Below are positions 52,646-60,534 of a stretch of DNA of 64,000 nucleotides, piece after piece. Source of the stretch: Lentzea californiensis (lineage in GTDB: Bacteria; Actinomycetota; Actinomycetes; Mycobacteriales; Pseudonocardiaceae). The notes below the pieces were generated by a model. It saw only the letters and a program-made list of their open reading frames with translations. It made no database searches and was not told the origin of the DNA. Position numbers and translations under genes: made by a program. How positions within the stretch are numbered: position 1 is the stretch's first letter; every line of letters starts with the position of its first letter. The stretch lies in NCBI RefSeq assembly GCF_024648825.1, contig NZ_JANBBE010000003.1:520336-584335 (forward strand). The letters run 5' to 3'.

Positions 52646-53485
52646 GTGAACGACATCGCACGGCTCGGAGAGTTCCTCAGGACGCGGCGCTCGCAGCTTC
52701 GTCCCGAGGACGTCGGCGTGCGTACGTACGACGAACGGCGCCGCGTTCCCGGTCTGCGCCGGGACGAACTGGCCCGGCTGGCCGGGGTGAGCAGCTCCTA
52801 CTACACGAGGCTCGAACAGGGGCATTCCACCGGCGCCTCGCCGGAGGTGCTGGACGCGCTCGCCACCGCGTTGCGGCTGGACGAGTCCGAACGGCAGCAC
52901 CTGCACGTCCTGGCCACACCGGTGAAGCAGGCACGCGTGCGCAGGCCGGCTGCCGAACGCGTCGACGAGGCGACCGCCCAGCTGCTGGCCGCACTGGCGG
53001 ACGTTCCCGCCGTCGTGCTGGGCCTGCGCAGCGACGTGCTGGCCTGGAACAGGCTCGGGCACGCGTTGTTCGCCGGGCACCTGGACTTCGCCGCGGCCGG
53101 CCAGGCGGTGCGCCCGAACATGGCGCGGCTGGTGTTCCTCGACCCGCACACCCGCGAGCTCTACGCGGACTGGCAGAGCAAGGCCAGGGCGGTGGTGGGG
53201 AACCTGCGCTTGGTGGTGGGCCGGCACCCGGACGACGCCGCGCTGCACGAGCTGGTCGGGCAGCTGAGCGCGAAGAGCACCGACTTCGCCTCGATGTGGG
53301 CCGACCACCGCGTCAAAGCCTGTGCCACGGCCGTCTACGAGATGCGGCACCCGCTCGTCGGCCCGCTGACCGTCACCCAGCAGACCCTGAGCAACGGCCT
53401 CGGTCCGAGCGTCGTCGTGGCCACCGCGCGACCGGGCTCGTCCTCGCACACCGCGCTGGCGCTGCTCGCCCAAGCCACGGCCTGA
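52646..53485 (+). CDS. XRE-type regulator with MmyB-like ligand domain
   Basis: 279 residues. N-terminal HTH: RVPGLRRDELARLAGVSSSY followed by YTRLEQG. The C-terminal PAS-like MmyB domain (about 105-270) includes LAWNRLGHALF and NMARLVFLDPHTRELY, typical of regulators that control neighbouring oxidoreductases or antibiotic genes. GTG 52646 follows TACTCG by 5 nt (leaderless). It is divergent from the SRPBCC gene. Confidence 0.9.
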   Translation: MNDIARLGEFLRTRRSQLRPEDVGVRTYDERRRVPGLRRDELARLAGVSSSYYTRLEQGHSTGASPEVLDALATALRLDESERQHLHVLATPVKQARVRRPAAERVDEATAQLLAALADVPAVVLGLRSDVLAWNRLGHALFAGHLDFAAAGQAVRPNMARLVFLDPHTRELYADWQSKARAVVGNLRLVVGRHPDDAALHELVGQLSAKSTDFASMWADHRVKACATAVYEMRHPLVGPLTVTQQTLSNGLGPSVVVATARPGSSSHTALALLAQATA

Positions 53486-53549
53486 ACCCCCGAAAACCCC
53501 GGCAAGCAGGGCGCGGCGCTGCCGCATGCCCGAAAACAGTGAGGAAAGC

Positions 53550-54530
53550 ATGTCCGCGAAATCTGCCCGGAAGGCACTCGTCGCCGCCGTTCTGGCCGCG
53601 AGTTCCCTCGTCCCGCTCGCAGTCCCGGCCTCGGCCGCGACCTACCCGCTGTGCGCCGCCCGCGTCGTGCAGCACTTCGACCTCGGCAAGGGGCAGACAC
53701 CGGAGAGCATGGTGTTCGCCCCGGACGGCACGGCGTACGTGACGTTCGCCAAGGCCCGGCAGATCGCCGAGATCAAACCCGGCGGCAGGACCAGGGCTCT
53801 GGCCACGCTGCCCGCGCCCGCGGACGGCGGCGTGAACACACCCGCACTCGGGTTCCCGTTGACCGTCGGCATCGAGCGGGCCGCCGACGGAACTCTGTAC
53901 TTCCTGTACGCCACCGGCACCGCGGACCTCACCGGCGTGTGGAGCCTGCGGCCAGGAGGCACGCCGCGGCGCATCGCGGCGCTGCCGGCGGGCAGCCTGC
54001 CCAACGGCATCGCGCTCGGCGGGCGCACCCTCTACGTCGCCGACTCGACCGGCTCCGTGTGGCAGGTGCCCACGTCCGGTGGCACCGCCACGGTCTGGTC
54101 GTCCGACCAGGCGCTCGCTCCCGCCGGGTTCCTCGGCGCGAACGGTCTCCGGCTGCGGGACGGCGCGGTGTGGGTCACCAACCTCGACCAGGGGACCATC
54201 GTGCGCATCCCGTTGCGCGCCAACGGGACCGCGGGCGGAGCGGAGGTGGTCGCCACCGGTCTGACCGGCATCGACGACTTCGCCTTCACGGGCCGCGGCA
54301 CCGAGATCATCGCCGCGCTGGACACCGTCAACCAGGTCGCGCTGGTCCGGCCGGACGGCACGCACACCGTGGTCCTGACCGCCGCCGACGGACTGCAGGG
54401 CCCGACCACGGTCGTGGTGCGCGGGCGCGACGTCTACGTGCCGAGCGCCGCCTACCTCACCGGGACGGACCCCAACATGCTGCGGGCCCGCCTGGTCACT
54501 TCGACCCCGTGGCCACCAGCTTTGCGGTAA
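53550..54530 (+). CDS. Secreted beta-propeller protein (SMP-30/NHL-like)
   Basis: 326 residues; ATG 53550 with GAGGAAAG upstream. Signal peptide ends at about VPASAATYP. The repeated pattern (PDGTAYVTF, ADGTLYFLY, GGRTLYVADSTG, RDGAVWVTNLDQG, and further blades) gives a six-bladed propeller. The Asn/Asp metal ligands of gluconolactonase cannot be confirmed. Substrate unknown. Its 3' end overlaps the convergent gene by 35 bp. Confidence 0.83.
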   Translation: MSAKSARKALVAAVLAASSLVPLAVPASAATYPLCAARVVQHFDLGKGQTPESMVFAPDGTAYVTFAKARQIAEIKPGGRTRALATLPAPADGGVNTPALGFPLTVGIERAADGTLYFLYATGTADLTGVWSLRPGGTPRRIAALPAGSLPNGIALGGRTLYVADSTGSVWQVPTSGGTATVWSSDQALAPAGFLGANGLRLRDGAVWVTNLDQGTIVRIPLRANGTAGGAEVVATGLTGIDDFAFTGRGTEIIAALDTVNQVALVRPDGTHTVVLTAADGLQGPTTVVVRGRDVYVPSAAYLTGTDPNMLRARLVTSTPWPPALR

Positions 54531-55332
54531 TGGGTTCGAGCGCGGCCGTCAGCTCTTCGAGCTCGGCGGGGGAGAGGGCCTCGTAGGGCGCGGCAGCGAG
54601 TTCGTCGGTGAGGTCCTCGATGCCCTGCTGGAGCTCACGTCCGGCGTCGGTGAACCTGCCGTCGGCATCGACGATCCCGCGCTCGCGCAAGCCGTTCACG
54701 ACTGCGGCCAGCCGCTCCTGTGACAGGTGGTGGATGCGCCCGAACGACTCCGGCGGGTGGATCCCCATCGCGATGGCGGAGAGCACGTGGGCCTCGGTGC
54801 CGCCGATGCGCGCGCCGACGAGGGCGGCGATGTGCCCGTCGCCGCGGTGCTCGCGGAGCATGGTCGCGGAGTGCCACAACCGGGCCACCGGGTCGCCCGG
54901 CACCTCGAGGGTGCGCATGGCGGCGTACATGATCCGGCCTTCGGTGGGCGCGCTGGTCGCGGCTTTGGTGGTGAGGTCGGCGGCGCGCAGGAGGCCGGGC
55001 GAGGCGGCCATCTCGGCGCCCGAGATCCGCCGCAGCGAGGCCGCGCTGCCCCGTTCCCGCGCGGCCACGGACGCCTCGGGCGGGATCTTCTCCCACGCCT
55101 TCGGGATGTGCCGCGCGGCCTCGCCGTCGGCGAAGTTGTAGAACGCCGCGTGCACGACCTCCGCCGGCACGCGCCCCAACGGCGCGGCGCGGCTGGCGAA
55201 GTAGCCGTCCCAGTAGCCGCGGTGGCCGAGCGCGGCCAGCTCCTCGTCGCACTCGCGGGCGAAGAAGGTGACGAGGCAGATCGGCTCCAGGAGCTCGAAC
55301 ATACGACGCGCGGTGCGGGTCATGGCCGTCAT
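54496..55332 (-). CDS. SalK/SCO6745-family protein
   Basis: 278 residues, helical, starting MTRTARRMFELLEPICLVTF. GYWDGYFASRAAPLG, the WEKIPP block and HLLSQER-like C-terminal winged-helix (VNGLRERGIVDADGRFTDAGRELQ) match the SalK/SCO6745 family of actinomycetes, whose role is unclear. It may work as a regulator because of its MarR-like C-terminal half. ATG 55332 or 55323 could be the start. Confidence 0.8.
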   Translation of the reverse strand: MTAMTRTARRMFELLEPICLVTFFARECDEELAALGHRGYWDGYFASRAAPLGRVPAEVVHAAFYNFADGEAARHIPKAWEKIPPEASVAARERGSAASLRRISGAEMAASPGLLRAADLTTKAATSAPTEGRIMYAAMRTLEVPGDPVARLWHSATMLREHRGDGHIAALVGARIGGTEAHVLSAIAMGIHPPESFGRIHHLSQERLAAVVNGLRERGIVDADGRFTDAGRELQQGIEDLTDELAAAPYEALSPAELEELTAALEPITAKLVATGSK

Positions 55333-55336
55333 CGTG

Positions 55337-55444
55337 TCAGAGGACCGATGCCGTGCGCGGTGCGCGGATCACCTTGCCGGGCAGCGACAGGAAGTCCAGC
55401 ACCGAGAACGCGACTGGCGGTGCGACGTCTTCCGCGAGCCGCAT
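55337..55444 (-). pseudogene. Short C-terminal-like remnant
   Basis: A 35-codon frame (ends LPGKVIRAPRTASVL) directly upstream of the SalK-type gene. It looks like the last part of a larger protein, without a recognisable beginning or ribosome binding site. Probably a gene remnant. Confidence 0.3.
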
Positions 55445-55446
55445 GA

Positions 55447-55596
55447 CGGTGGCACGTGGATCTGCCGGCGAAGGACCAGCAGGACTTCGAGGGCGTCCTG
55501 CCCCTGTTGGGCCCGCGGCGGCGCTGGTCGCTGCGCGAATGGCTGAACCGGGTGCACCCAGGCCACGCCTGGCTCGGGGCCCTCCAGCGGTCACCA
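55447..55596 (+). pseudogene. 3' remnant of a nucleotidyltransferase-like gene
   Basis: A plus-strand stretch encoding KDQQDFEGVLPLLGPRR...WLNRVHPGHAWL has the look of the C-terminus of an actinomycete nucleotidyltransferase-type protein. It is preceded by a stop, and its frame then runs into the antisense of the next gene. No intact copy is present. Together with the minus-strand remnant next to it, it marks a degraded junction. Confidence 0.35.
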
Positions 55597-56679
55597 GCCG
55601 CGGTGCCGGGACCAGACCTCCCCGCCGACCAGGTGGTAGCGGTCGTGCTGGGCGGCCGTCGCGCAGGCGTGGTTGGGCAGGATCCGCAGGCGCGTGCCGA
55701 TCGGCAGGTCGGGCACCGGCGCGCCGTCCCGCGTGCTCAGGACGCCGTGTTCCTGGCTCGCCCCGGTCATGACGAGGCCGGGGATCAGCGTGCCGCCGGC
55801 GTCGGCGACCAGGCCGTAACCCTGGTCGACAGCCTGCGCCTGCGTGCCGCGGTCCCGCGAGGTCGCCATCCAGCCGCCGTCGGTGATCACCCAGTTCCGG
55901 TCGCGCTGGTGCCCGATCACCGTGACGGCCACGGTGAGGGCCAGGTCGTCGGTTGTGCAGACGCCGATGCCCGCCATGACGAGGTCGAAGAAGACGTAGT
56001 TGCCCGCGCGGACCTCGGTGACGCCGGTCAGGTCCGTCGCGGCGTGGGCGGTGGGGGTGGAGCCGACGCTGACGATCTCGCACGGGAGGCCGGCGGCGCG
56101 CAGGGCCGTGGCCGCGGCGACGGCGGTGTCGCGTTCGTTCTGCGCGGCCTGGTGCAGGGCCTTTGGTGTGTAATCGAAGTAGGATTCGCCCGCGTGGGTG
56201 AGGACACCGGCGAGGTGGTCGCCGAGGGCGCGGCCGATCTCGGGCAGCGCTGGATCGGTGGCCGCGACGCCGCCGCGGTGGCCGTCGCAGTCGATCTCGA
56301 TCAACGCCGGCACGCGCAGGTTTTCCTTGCGCGCGAACGAGGTCACGGCCTCGGCCTGGGCGAGCGAGTCGAGCAGGACGGTGAGCCGAACGCCGCGTCG
56401 GAGGAGTTCGGCTGCGCGCGGCAGCTTGTGCGGGGCGATGCCCACGGCGTACAGGATGTCCCGGTAGCCGGCGTCGGCGAAGTGCTCGGCCTCGGCGAGC
56501 GTCGACACGGTGATCGGTCCGCCCGCGTGCACGCGCTGCGCGACCTCGACGGACTTGGACGTCTTGACGTGCAGGCGCAGCGGGACGCCGAGCGCGGCCA
56601 GGTGGTCGCGCAGCCGTGCCGCGTTGCGGTCCAGCCGGTCGGTGTCCAGCACGGCGAACGGCGTGTCCACAGTGGTCAC
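55591..56679 (-). CDS. DSD1-family PLP enzyme (D-threonine aldolase / D-serine dehydratase-like)
   Basis: 362 residues, fold-type III. The Lys near LRLHVKTSKSVEVA should bind PLP; HRGGV and the late block PNHACATAAQHDRYH supply the His/Cys residues used for a divalent metal in this family. It cleaves or dehydrates beta-hydroxy D-amino acids. ATGA overlap with the ornithine-cyclodeaminase-like gene shows one operon. A beta-hydroxyaspartate aldolase (BhcC-like) is an alternative. Confidence 0.85.
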   Translation of the reverse strand: MTTVDTPFAVLDTDRLDRNAARLRDHLAALGVPLRLHVKTSKSVEVAQRVHAGGPITVSTLAEAEHFADAGYRDILYAVGIAPHKLPRAAELLRRGVRLTVLLDSLAQAEAVTSFARKENLRVPALIEIDCDGHRGGVAATDPALPEIGRALGDHLAGVLTHAGESYFDYTPKALHQAAQNERDTAVAAATALRAAGLPCEIVSVGSTPTAHAATDLTGVTEVRAGNYVFFDLVMAGIGVCTTDDLALTVAVTVIGHQRDRNWVITDGGWMATSRDRGTQAQAVDQGYGLVADAGGTLIPGLVMTGASQEHGVLSTRDGAPVPDLPIGTRLRILPNHACATAAQHDRYHLVGGEVWSRHRGW

Positions 56680-57596
56680 TCGGATGCTCCTGACGAGAGG
56701 CGGCGCAGCAGGGCGGCGGCCAGGGTGAGGTCCTGCAGGGCGAAACCGGAGCTGTCGAACACCGTGATCTCCTCGGGCGACGTCCGGCCCGTGGCGTCAC
56801 CGGCGAGCACCGGCCCGAGTGCGACGGGCGTCGCGGACCCGGCGTGCTGGAACTCGCCGATCGCCCGCGACTGTTCCGGCAGGTCGCAGAACAGCGATGC
56901 GCGGCCGTACAGCGCGACGGGCAGTTCCTGCTTGCCCGGGCCGTCCGCGCCCATGGCGGAGATGTGCGTGCCGGGCATGACCCAGCTCGCGTCGAACAAC
57001 GCCTGACGGGCCGTGGTGGCCGTGACCAGCACGTCCGCCGCGGCGACTCCGGCTTCGGCATCAGCGGGTTCAGCCGGCAGGCCGGTCTGCGCGGTCACGG
57101 CGGCGGCGAACTCCAGCGCCGCGTCGGCGCGTCGGCCGACGACGAGGACTCGTTCGATCGGGCGCACCCGGCTGACCGCACGCACCTCGTGCAGCGCCTG
57201 GTGACCGGTGCCGATGATGGTCAGCGTCCGGGAGTCGTTGCGCGCCAGCGTGTCCACGGCGAGCGCGTCGGCGGCGGCCGTGCGGTAGGCGTTGGCGGCC
57301 GCCGCCTCGACCACGGCGCTGAGCCGTCCGGTGGCCGGGTCGAGCAGCACGATCGTGGAACTGTGGCGCGGGAGATCGGTGTTGTCCGGCCAGAAGCTGC
57401 CGATCTTCACCCCGGCGAGCTCGCCCGCGGAACCGGACTTGAGGGTGAACCTGGTGTGCGGTGAGGAGGCGTGCCCGATCACCACCGGGAACGTCGAACC
57501 AGTCCTGGTGGCGAGGAACGCCTCCCTCGCCGCCTCCAGCGCCAGGTCGTCGTCGACGAGCGCCGCCGACTCGGCTTCACTGATGAAGGTGGTCAC
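56676..57596 (-). CDS. Ornithine cyclodeaminase / mu-crystallin family enzyme
   Basis: 306 residues from GTG 57596, overlapping the regulator stop by GTGA. Rossmann motif IIGTGHQALHEVRAV, the substrate side with FTLKSGS and the Asp of VFDSSGFALQD are present. Family members are cyclodeaminases, imine reductases or arginine dehydrogenase subunits (DauB). With a DauR-like regulator upstream and a DSD1 enzyme downstream, reduction of an imine made in D-amino-acid breakdown is likely. The longer frame to 58919 is rejected. Confidence 0.87.
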   Translation of the reverse strand: MTTFISEAESAALVDDDLALEAAREAFLATRTGSTFPVVIGHASSPHTRFTLKSGSAGELAGVKIGSFWPDNTDLPRHSSTIVLLDPATGRLSAVVEAAAANAYRTAAADALAVDTLARNDSRTLTIIGTGHQALHEVRAVSRVRPIERVLVVGRRADAALEFAAAVTAQTGLPAEPADAEAGVAAADVLVTATTARQALFDASWVMPGTHISAMGADGPGKQELPVALYGRASLFCDLPEQSRAIGEFQHAGSATPVALGPVLAGDATGRTSPEEITVFDSSGFALQDLTLAAALLRRLSSGASE

Positions 57597-58243
57597 GGCT
57601 TGTCCTTCTTGAGTTCGGCGAGGTCGTTGTAGAGGCCGGTGCGGGAGATGCCGAGCCGCTTCGCGATGCGGGCGGGGGCGCCGCGCAGGCTGAACACGCC
57701 GGCCTCGTTCAGCGACCGGACGAGCACCAGCCGTTCGTCGCGCCCCAGCGCCGTCACGGGTACCGCGTGCGCGCGTTCGGCCCGCTCGATCAGCGACTCG
57801 ACCACCTCGTCCAGGTCGCCGGAGAAGTTCGTCGTCGCGCTGATCTCCTGCGCCGGCGACAACCCGAGCAGGTCCGACAGCACGCCGGTGGCGCGGTTGA
57901 TGGCCGACACGTCGATGTTGATGCACAGCGCGCCGATGAGCGTCCCGTCGACGTCGCGCAACGGCAGCGTCGTGCACTTGAGCACCCGCCCGTCCTGCGC
58001 GCGGGTGAGGTAGCCGACCTCGTTGCCGGCGTCGGCTCCAGCGGCGAGCACCCGCAGCCCGATCTCGCTCATCGCGTCGCCGGGCACGCGTCCGGTGACC
58101 GACCCCGCGACGGCGACGACCGACCGTTCCGGGTCGCGGTAGTCGTGCAGCACGACCTCGCAGCTGCGGCCGAAGGTCGCCGCGATGCCGTCGAGCACGG
58201 GCGCCAGCGCGGCGAACACGGCGTCCGCGGTGTTGTCCGGCAC
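57593..58243 (-). CDS. DauR-like regulator (YheO-type PAS + HTH_22)
   Basis: 216 residues from GTG 58243, with AGGAGGTCGAGC just upstream. YheO-like PAS domain (about 8-120: EVVLHDYRDPERSVVAVAG and GALCINIDVS); C-terminal HTH (about 170-214: LNEAGVFSLRGAPARIA and GISRTGLYNDLAELK). DauR of Pseudomonas represses D-arginine use. It probably controls the operon it heads through two GTTCTGAAC sites in its promoter. Confidence 0.88.
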   Translation of the reverse strand: MPDNTADAVFAALAPVLDGIAATFGRSCEVVLHDYRDPERSVVAVAGSVTGRVPGDAMSEIGLRVLAAGADAGNEVGYLTRAQDGRVLKCTTLPLRDVDGTLIGALCINIDVSAINRATGVLSDLLGLSPAQEISATTNFSGDLDEVVESLIERAERAHAVPVTALGRDERLVLVRSLNEAGVFSLRGAPARIAKRLGISRTGLYNDLAELKKDKP

Positions 58244-58255
58244 GCTCGACCTCCT

Positions 58256-58283
58256 GTTCTGAACGAAGTGTCACGTTCTGAAC
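58256..58283. promoter_or_regulatory. Tandem DauR-type operators
   Basis: GTTCTGAAC (GTTC-N-GAAC) occurs at 58256-58264 and 58275-58283, 19 bp apart, about two helical turns. Both lie just upstream of the DauR-like start, with the first touching its ribosome binding site. Confidence 0.65.
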
Positions 58284-58336
58284 AAACTGTCTCACGAAGG
58301 TGCCGTCAGTGCGCTGTGGTGCTCGCCACGGAGGGC

Positions 58337-58810
58337 TCAGGGAGCGATGTACGGCGGCGCCTCGCCCCAGCCCCACTTCGGCACCGGCGCCCCGTGGAAC
58401 GGCGTGGCGTCCGCCGCGGAGTTCTGCACGGCGAGCCGGGTGCCCCACTCCAGGTAGGACACGAAAGCGGAACGGAACTCCGGGTCGTCCGGCAGCGCCA
58501 CCTCGTCCGCCGCGTCCATGACCAGGTTCAGCCAGCGGCGGCGCTGCTCCTCGGTGATGGCCCGGCCGATGTGCTGGGAGAGCATGAACTCGTAGCCGCC
58601 GCGCTCCTCGGTGTACGCGGCCGGCCCGCCGAACACCTCGCCCAGCCACAGCGCCACGTACCGCGCGTGGCCGGGGTCCATGCCGGCGAACACCGGCGCG
58701 AGCAGCGCGTCGTCCGCGACCCTGCGGTAGAACGCCTCGGTCAGCCGGAGCAGCGCCTCCGCGCCCCCGGCCCACGTGTAGAGAGAAGGTGTTGACTGGT
58801 CGTTGATCAC
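58337..58810 (-). CDS. Group II truncated haemoglobin-like protein
   Basis: 157 residues. The 2-on-2 globin core runs from SLYTWAGGAEALLRLTEAFY to about residue 125 with VFAGMDPGHA and FMLSQHIGRAI (proximal His region). Unlike the family norm, it has a 25-residue Pro/Trp tail (VPKWGWGEAPPYIAP), which is seen in actinomycete members. It is presumed to bind O2 or NO. GTG 58810 is divergent from an HxlR regulator. Confidence 0.85.
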   Translation of the reverse strand: MINDQSTPSLYTWAGGAEALLRLTEAFYRRVADDALLAPVFAGMDPGHARYVALWLGEVFGGPAAYTEERGGYEFMLSQHIGRAITEEQRRRWLNLVMDAADEVALPDDPEFRSAFVSYLEWGTRLAVQNSAADATPFHGAPVPKWGWGEAPPYIAP

Positions 58811-58872
58811 GACGCCACTCCAGCAGCACGCGAAATGCCCGGCAAGTACGCACTTTTTGGTGAGGAGCGCCG

Positions 58873-59190
58873 ATGTACAACTGCCCGGTCGAGCTGGCCC
58901 TCGACGTCATCGGCGGCAAGTGGCGCGCGGTGATCCTCGCGCACCTGAAGCAACGACCGCACCACTACGGCGACCTTCGCCGCAAGGTGCCCGGGATCAG
59001 CGAGAAGATGTTCGTGCAGCGGCTGCGCGAGCTGCAGGAGTCCGGTCTGGTGGCACGGACCGAGGTGCTTCCGCACGTCGAGTACTCGCTTACCGACGAG
59101 GGCCGCAGCCTCGGACCCGCCCTGCAGGCCCTCTACGACTGGGGTGTCGAGCGCGCCGCCCGCACCGGTGCGAGCATTGTGGGCACATGA
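58873..59190 (+). CDS. HxlR-family transcriptional regulator
   Basis: 105 residues, a single winged helix (VIGGKWRAVILAHL, FGELRRKV-like HYGDLRRKVPGISEKM and RLRELQESGLV). Cys4 is in the position of the redox-sensing Cys of YodB/HypR, so thiol sensing is possible. GAGGAG precedes ATG 58873. It may control the divergent globin and the SGNH hydrolase gene that it overlaps (ATGA). Confidence 0.9.
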   Translation: MYNCPVELALDVIGGKWRAVILAHLKQRPHHYGDLRRKVPGISEKMFVQRLRELQESGLVARTEVLPHVEYSLTDEGRSLGPALQALYDWGVERAARTGASIVGT

Positions 59191-60326
59191 TCACCACACC
59201 TCTGACCGACGAGCTCGTGCGTGGCGCCGCCGAACTGGAGGCCACGGCACGTGGCGTGCGCCCGCATCGCCTGCCCGCATGGGTGCGCGAACGCTTCCCC
59301 GACCCGCAGCTGATGACCGCGGAGAGCAGGCCTTCCGGTGTACGCCTGGTGCTGGCCACCGAAGCCCGCACGATCGAGCTGGTCCTGCACCCGACCTCGG
59401 TCTCCTACAGCGGCGTCGAGCGGTCGCGGGGCAGCGTTGATCTGGTGGTCGACGGAGAGCTGGTCGCCGGCGAGCAGCTCGAGGGCGGCGACCACGCCGA
59501 GCTCGACGTGCGGACCGGAGCACGTGAGTTCCGCGAGGGCCCGCCGTTCACCGCGCGGTTCGCCGATCTCGCCGCCGGCGACAAGGTCGTCGAGATCTGG
59601 CTGCCCCACAACGAGGTGGTGGACCTGGTCGCACTGCGCACGGACGCCCCGGTGCGCCCGGCCGGCTCGGACCGCCGAATCTGGCTGCACCACGGCAGTT
59701 CGATCAGCAGCGGCTCCAACGCGGCCACACCGGCCCGCATCTGGCCCGCGGTCGCCGCACGCCGCGGTGGGGTCGAGCTGCACAACCTCGGGTTCGGCGG
59801 CAGCGCGCTGGTCGACCCGTTCGTCGCGCGGGTGATGAGGGACCGCCCCGCCGACCTGATCAGCGTCAAGTTCGGCATCAACGTCGTGAACTTCGACGTC
59901 ATGCGGCTGCGGGCCTTCGTGCCGGCCGTGCACGGCTTCCTCGACACGATCCGCGACGGCCACCCCGCCACGCCGCTCGTGCTGATGTCGCCGATCTTCT
60001 GCGGCGCCTACGAGGACACACCGGGACCGGGCGGCATGGACCTGGAGGCCCTCGGCGCGGGCAAGATCGTCTTCACCGCCACCGGTCCGCACGGCGACGC
60101 GCCGCAGCTGACGTTGCGGATCGTCCGCGAGGCACTGGCGTCGCTGGCCGAACGCCGCGAGGACGACCCGAACCTGCACTACCTGGACGGCACGCGCCTC
60201 TATGGCGAACAGGACGCCGTCACGCACCCGTTGCCCGACGCCCTGCACCCCGACACGGCCACGCACGAACTGATCGGCGAGCGTTTCGCGCGGTACGCGT
60301 TCGCCGGTCCGTTCGCTGCCCGGTAG
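59187..60326 (+). CDS. SGNH/GDSL-type hydrolase with N-terminal beta domain
   Basis: 379 residues; ATG 59187 overlaps the HxlR stop. An N-terminal beta-sandwich (about 30-165) precedes the SGNH domain: block I is WLHHGSSISSGS (catalytic Ser), block III GINVVN, block V DALHPD (Asp-His). The Gly block (NLGFGGSALV) is present. No signal peptide is seen, so it should act in the cytoplasm. An ester or acyl substrate is expected. Confidence 0.88.
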   Translation: MITTPLTDELVRGAAELEATARGVRPHRLPAWVRERFPDPQLMTAESRPSGVRLVLATEARTIELVLHPTSVSYSGVERSRGSVDLVVDGELVAGEQLEGGDHAELDVRTGAREFREGPPFTARFADLAAGDKVVEIWLPHNEVVDLVALRTDAPVRPAGSDRRIWLHHGSSISSGSNAATPARIWPAVAARRGGVELHNLGFGGSALVDPFVARVMRDRPADLISVKFGINVVNFDVMRLRAFVPAVHGFLDTIRDGHPATPLVLMSPIFCGAYEDTPGPGGMDLEALGAGKIVFTATGPHGDAPQLTLRIVREALASLAERREDDPNLHYLDGTRLYGEQDAVTHPLPDALHPDTATHELIGERFARYAFAGPFAAR

Positions 60327-60337
60327 GGACCGTTCCG

Positions 60338-60365
60338 TTGGGACGGAAGACGCGCTGGTTACGAT
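60338..60365 (+). promoter_or_regulatory. Likely promoter of the tRNA-like/SDR/LRR unit
   Basis: TTGGGA (60338-60343), 16 nt and TACGAT (60360-60365). Transcription would begin about 60371-60373, close to the 5' end of the first tRNA-like gene (60376-60378). Confidence 0.5.
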
Positions 60366-60377
60366 GACGCCAATGCC

Positions 60378-60449
60378 GGGGTCGTAGCGCAGAGGCAGTC
60401 GCACCGGACTCCACATCCAGATCACGCCGGTTCGAATCCGGCCGCCCCG
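60378..60449 (+). tRNA. tRNA-Trp(CCA)-like gene, atypical
   Basis: It shares the D arm, variable loop (ATCAC) and the full T arm (GCCGGTTCGAATCCGGC) with the tRNA 9 nt downstream, but has the anticodon loop CTCCACA (anticodon CCA). The acceptor stem is imperfect in the standard register (1:72 and 5:68 mispair) and pairs better as a longer stem from base 76 to 50 of the 60,400s (CCGGGG with CCCCGG) with a bulge. One mismatch is in the anticodon stem. It could be a degenerate or non-decoding tRNA. Confidence 0.5.
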
Positions 60450-60457
60450 GCAGGCCA

Positions 60458-60530
60458 GGTCCCGTAGCGCAGAGGCAGACGCGCCGCCTTGTCAGGGCGG
60501 ATCACGCCGGTTCGAATCCGGCCGGGACCG
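60458..60530 (+). tRNA. tRNA-Asp(GTC)-like gene
   Basis: 73 nt. Acceptor GGTCCCG / CGGGACC, 3-bp D stem with GG in the loop, anticodon stem CCGCC/GGCGG with loop TTGTCAG (GTC), T arm GCCGGTTCGAATCCGGC, discriminator G. CCA is not encoded. The short D arm and body differ from the usual actinobacterial tRNA-Asp, so it may be a second, special copy. It ends 4 nt before the ATG of the SDR-fold gene. Confidence 0.75.
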
Positions 60531-60534
60531 CACC

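Noticed and set aside
56676..58919. 747-residue frame suggesting a fusion of ornithine cyclodeaminase with upstream sequence
   Set aside because: The region before GTG 57596 is a shifted reading of the DauR-like gene and of the globin gene.
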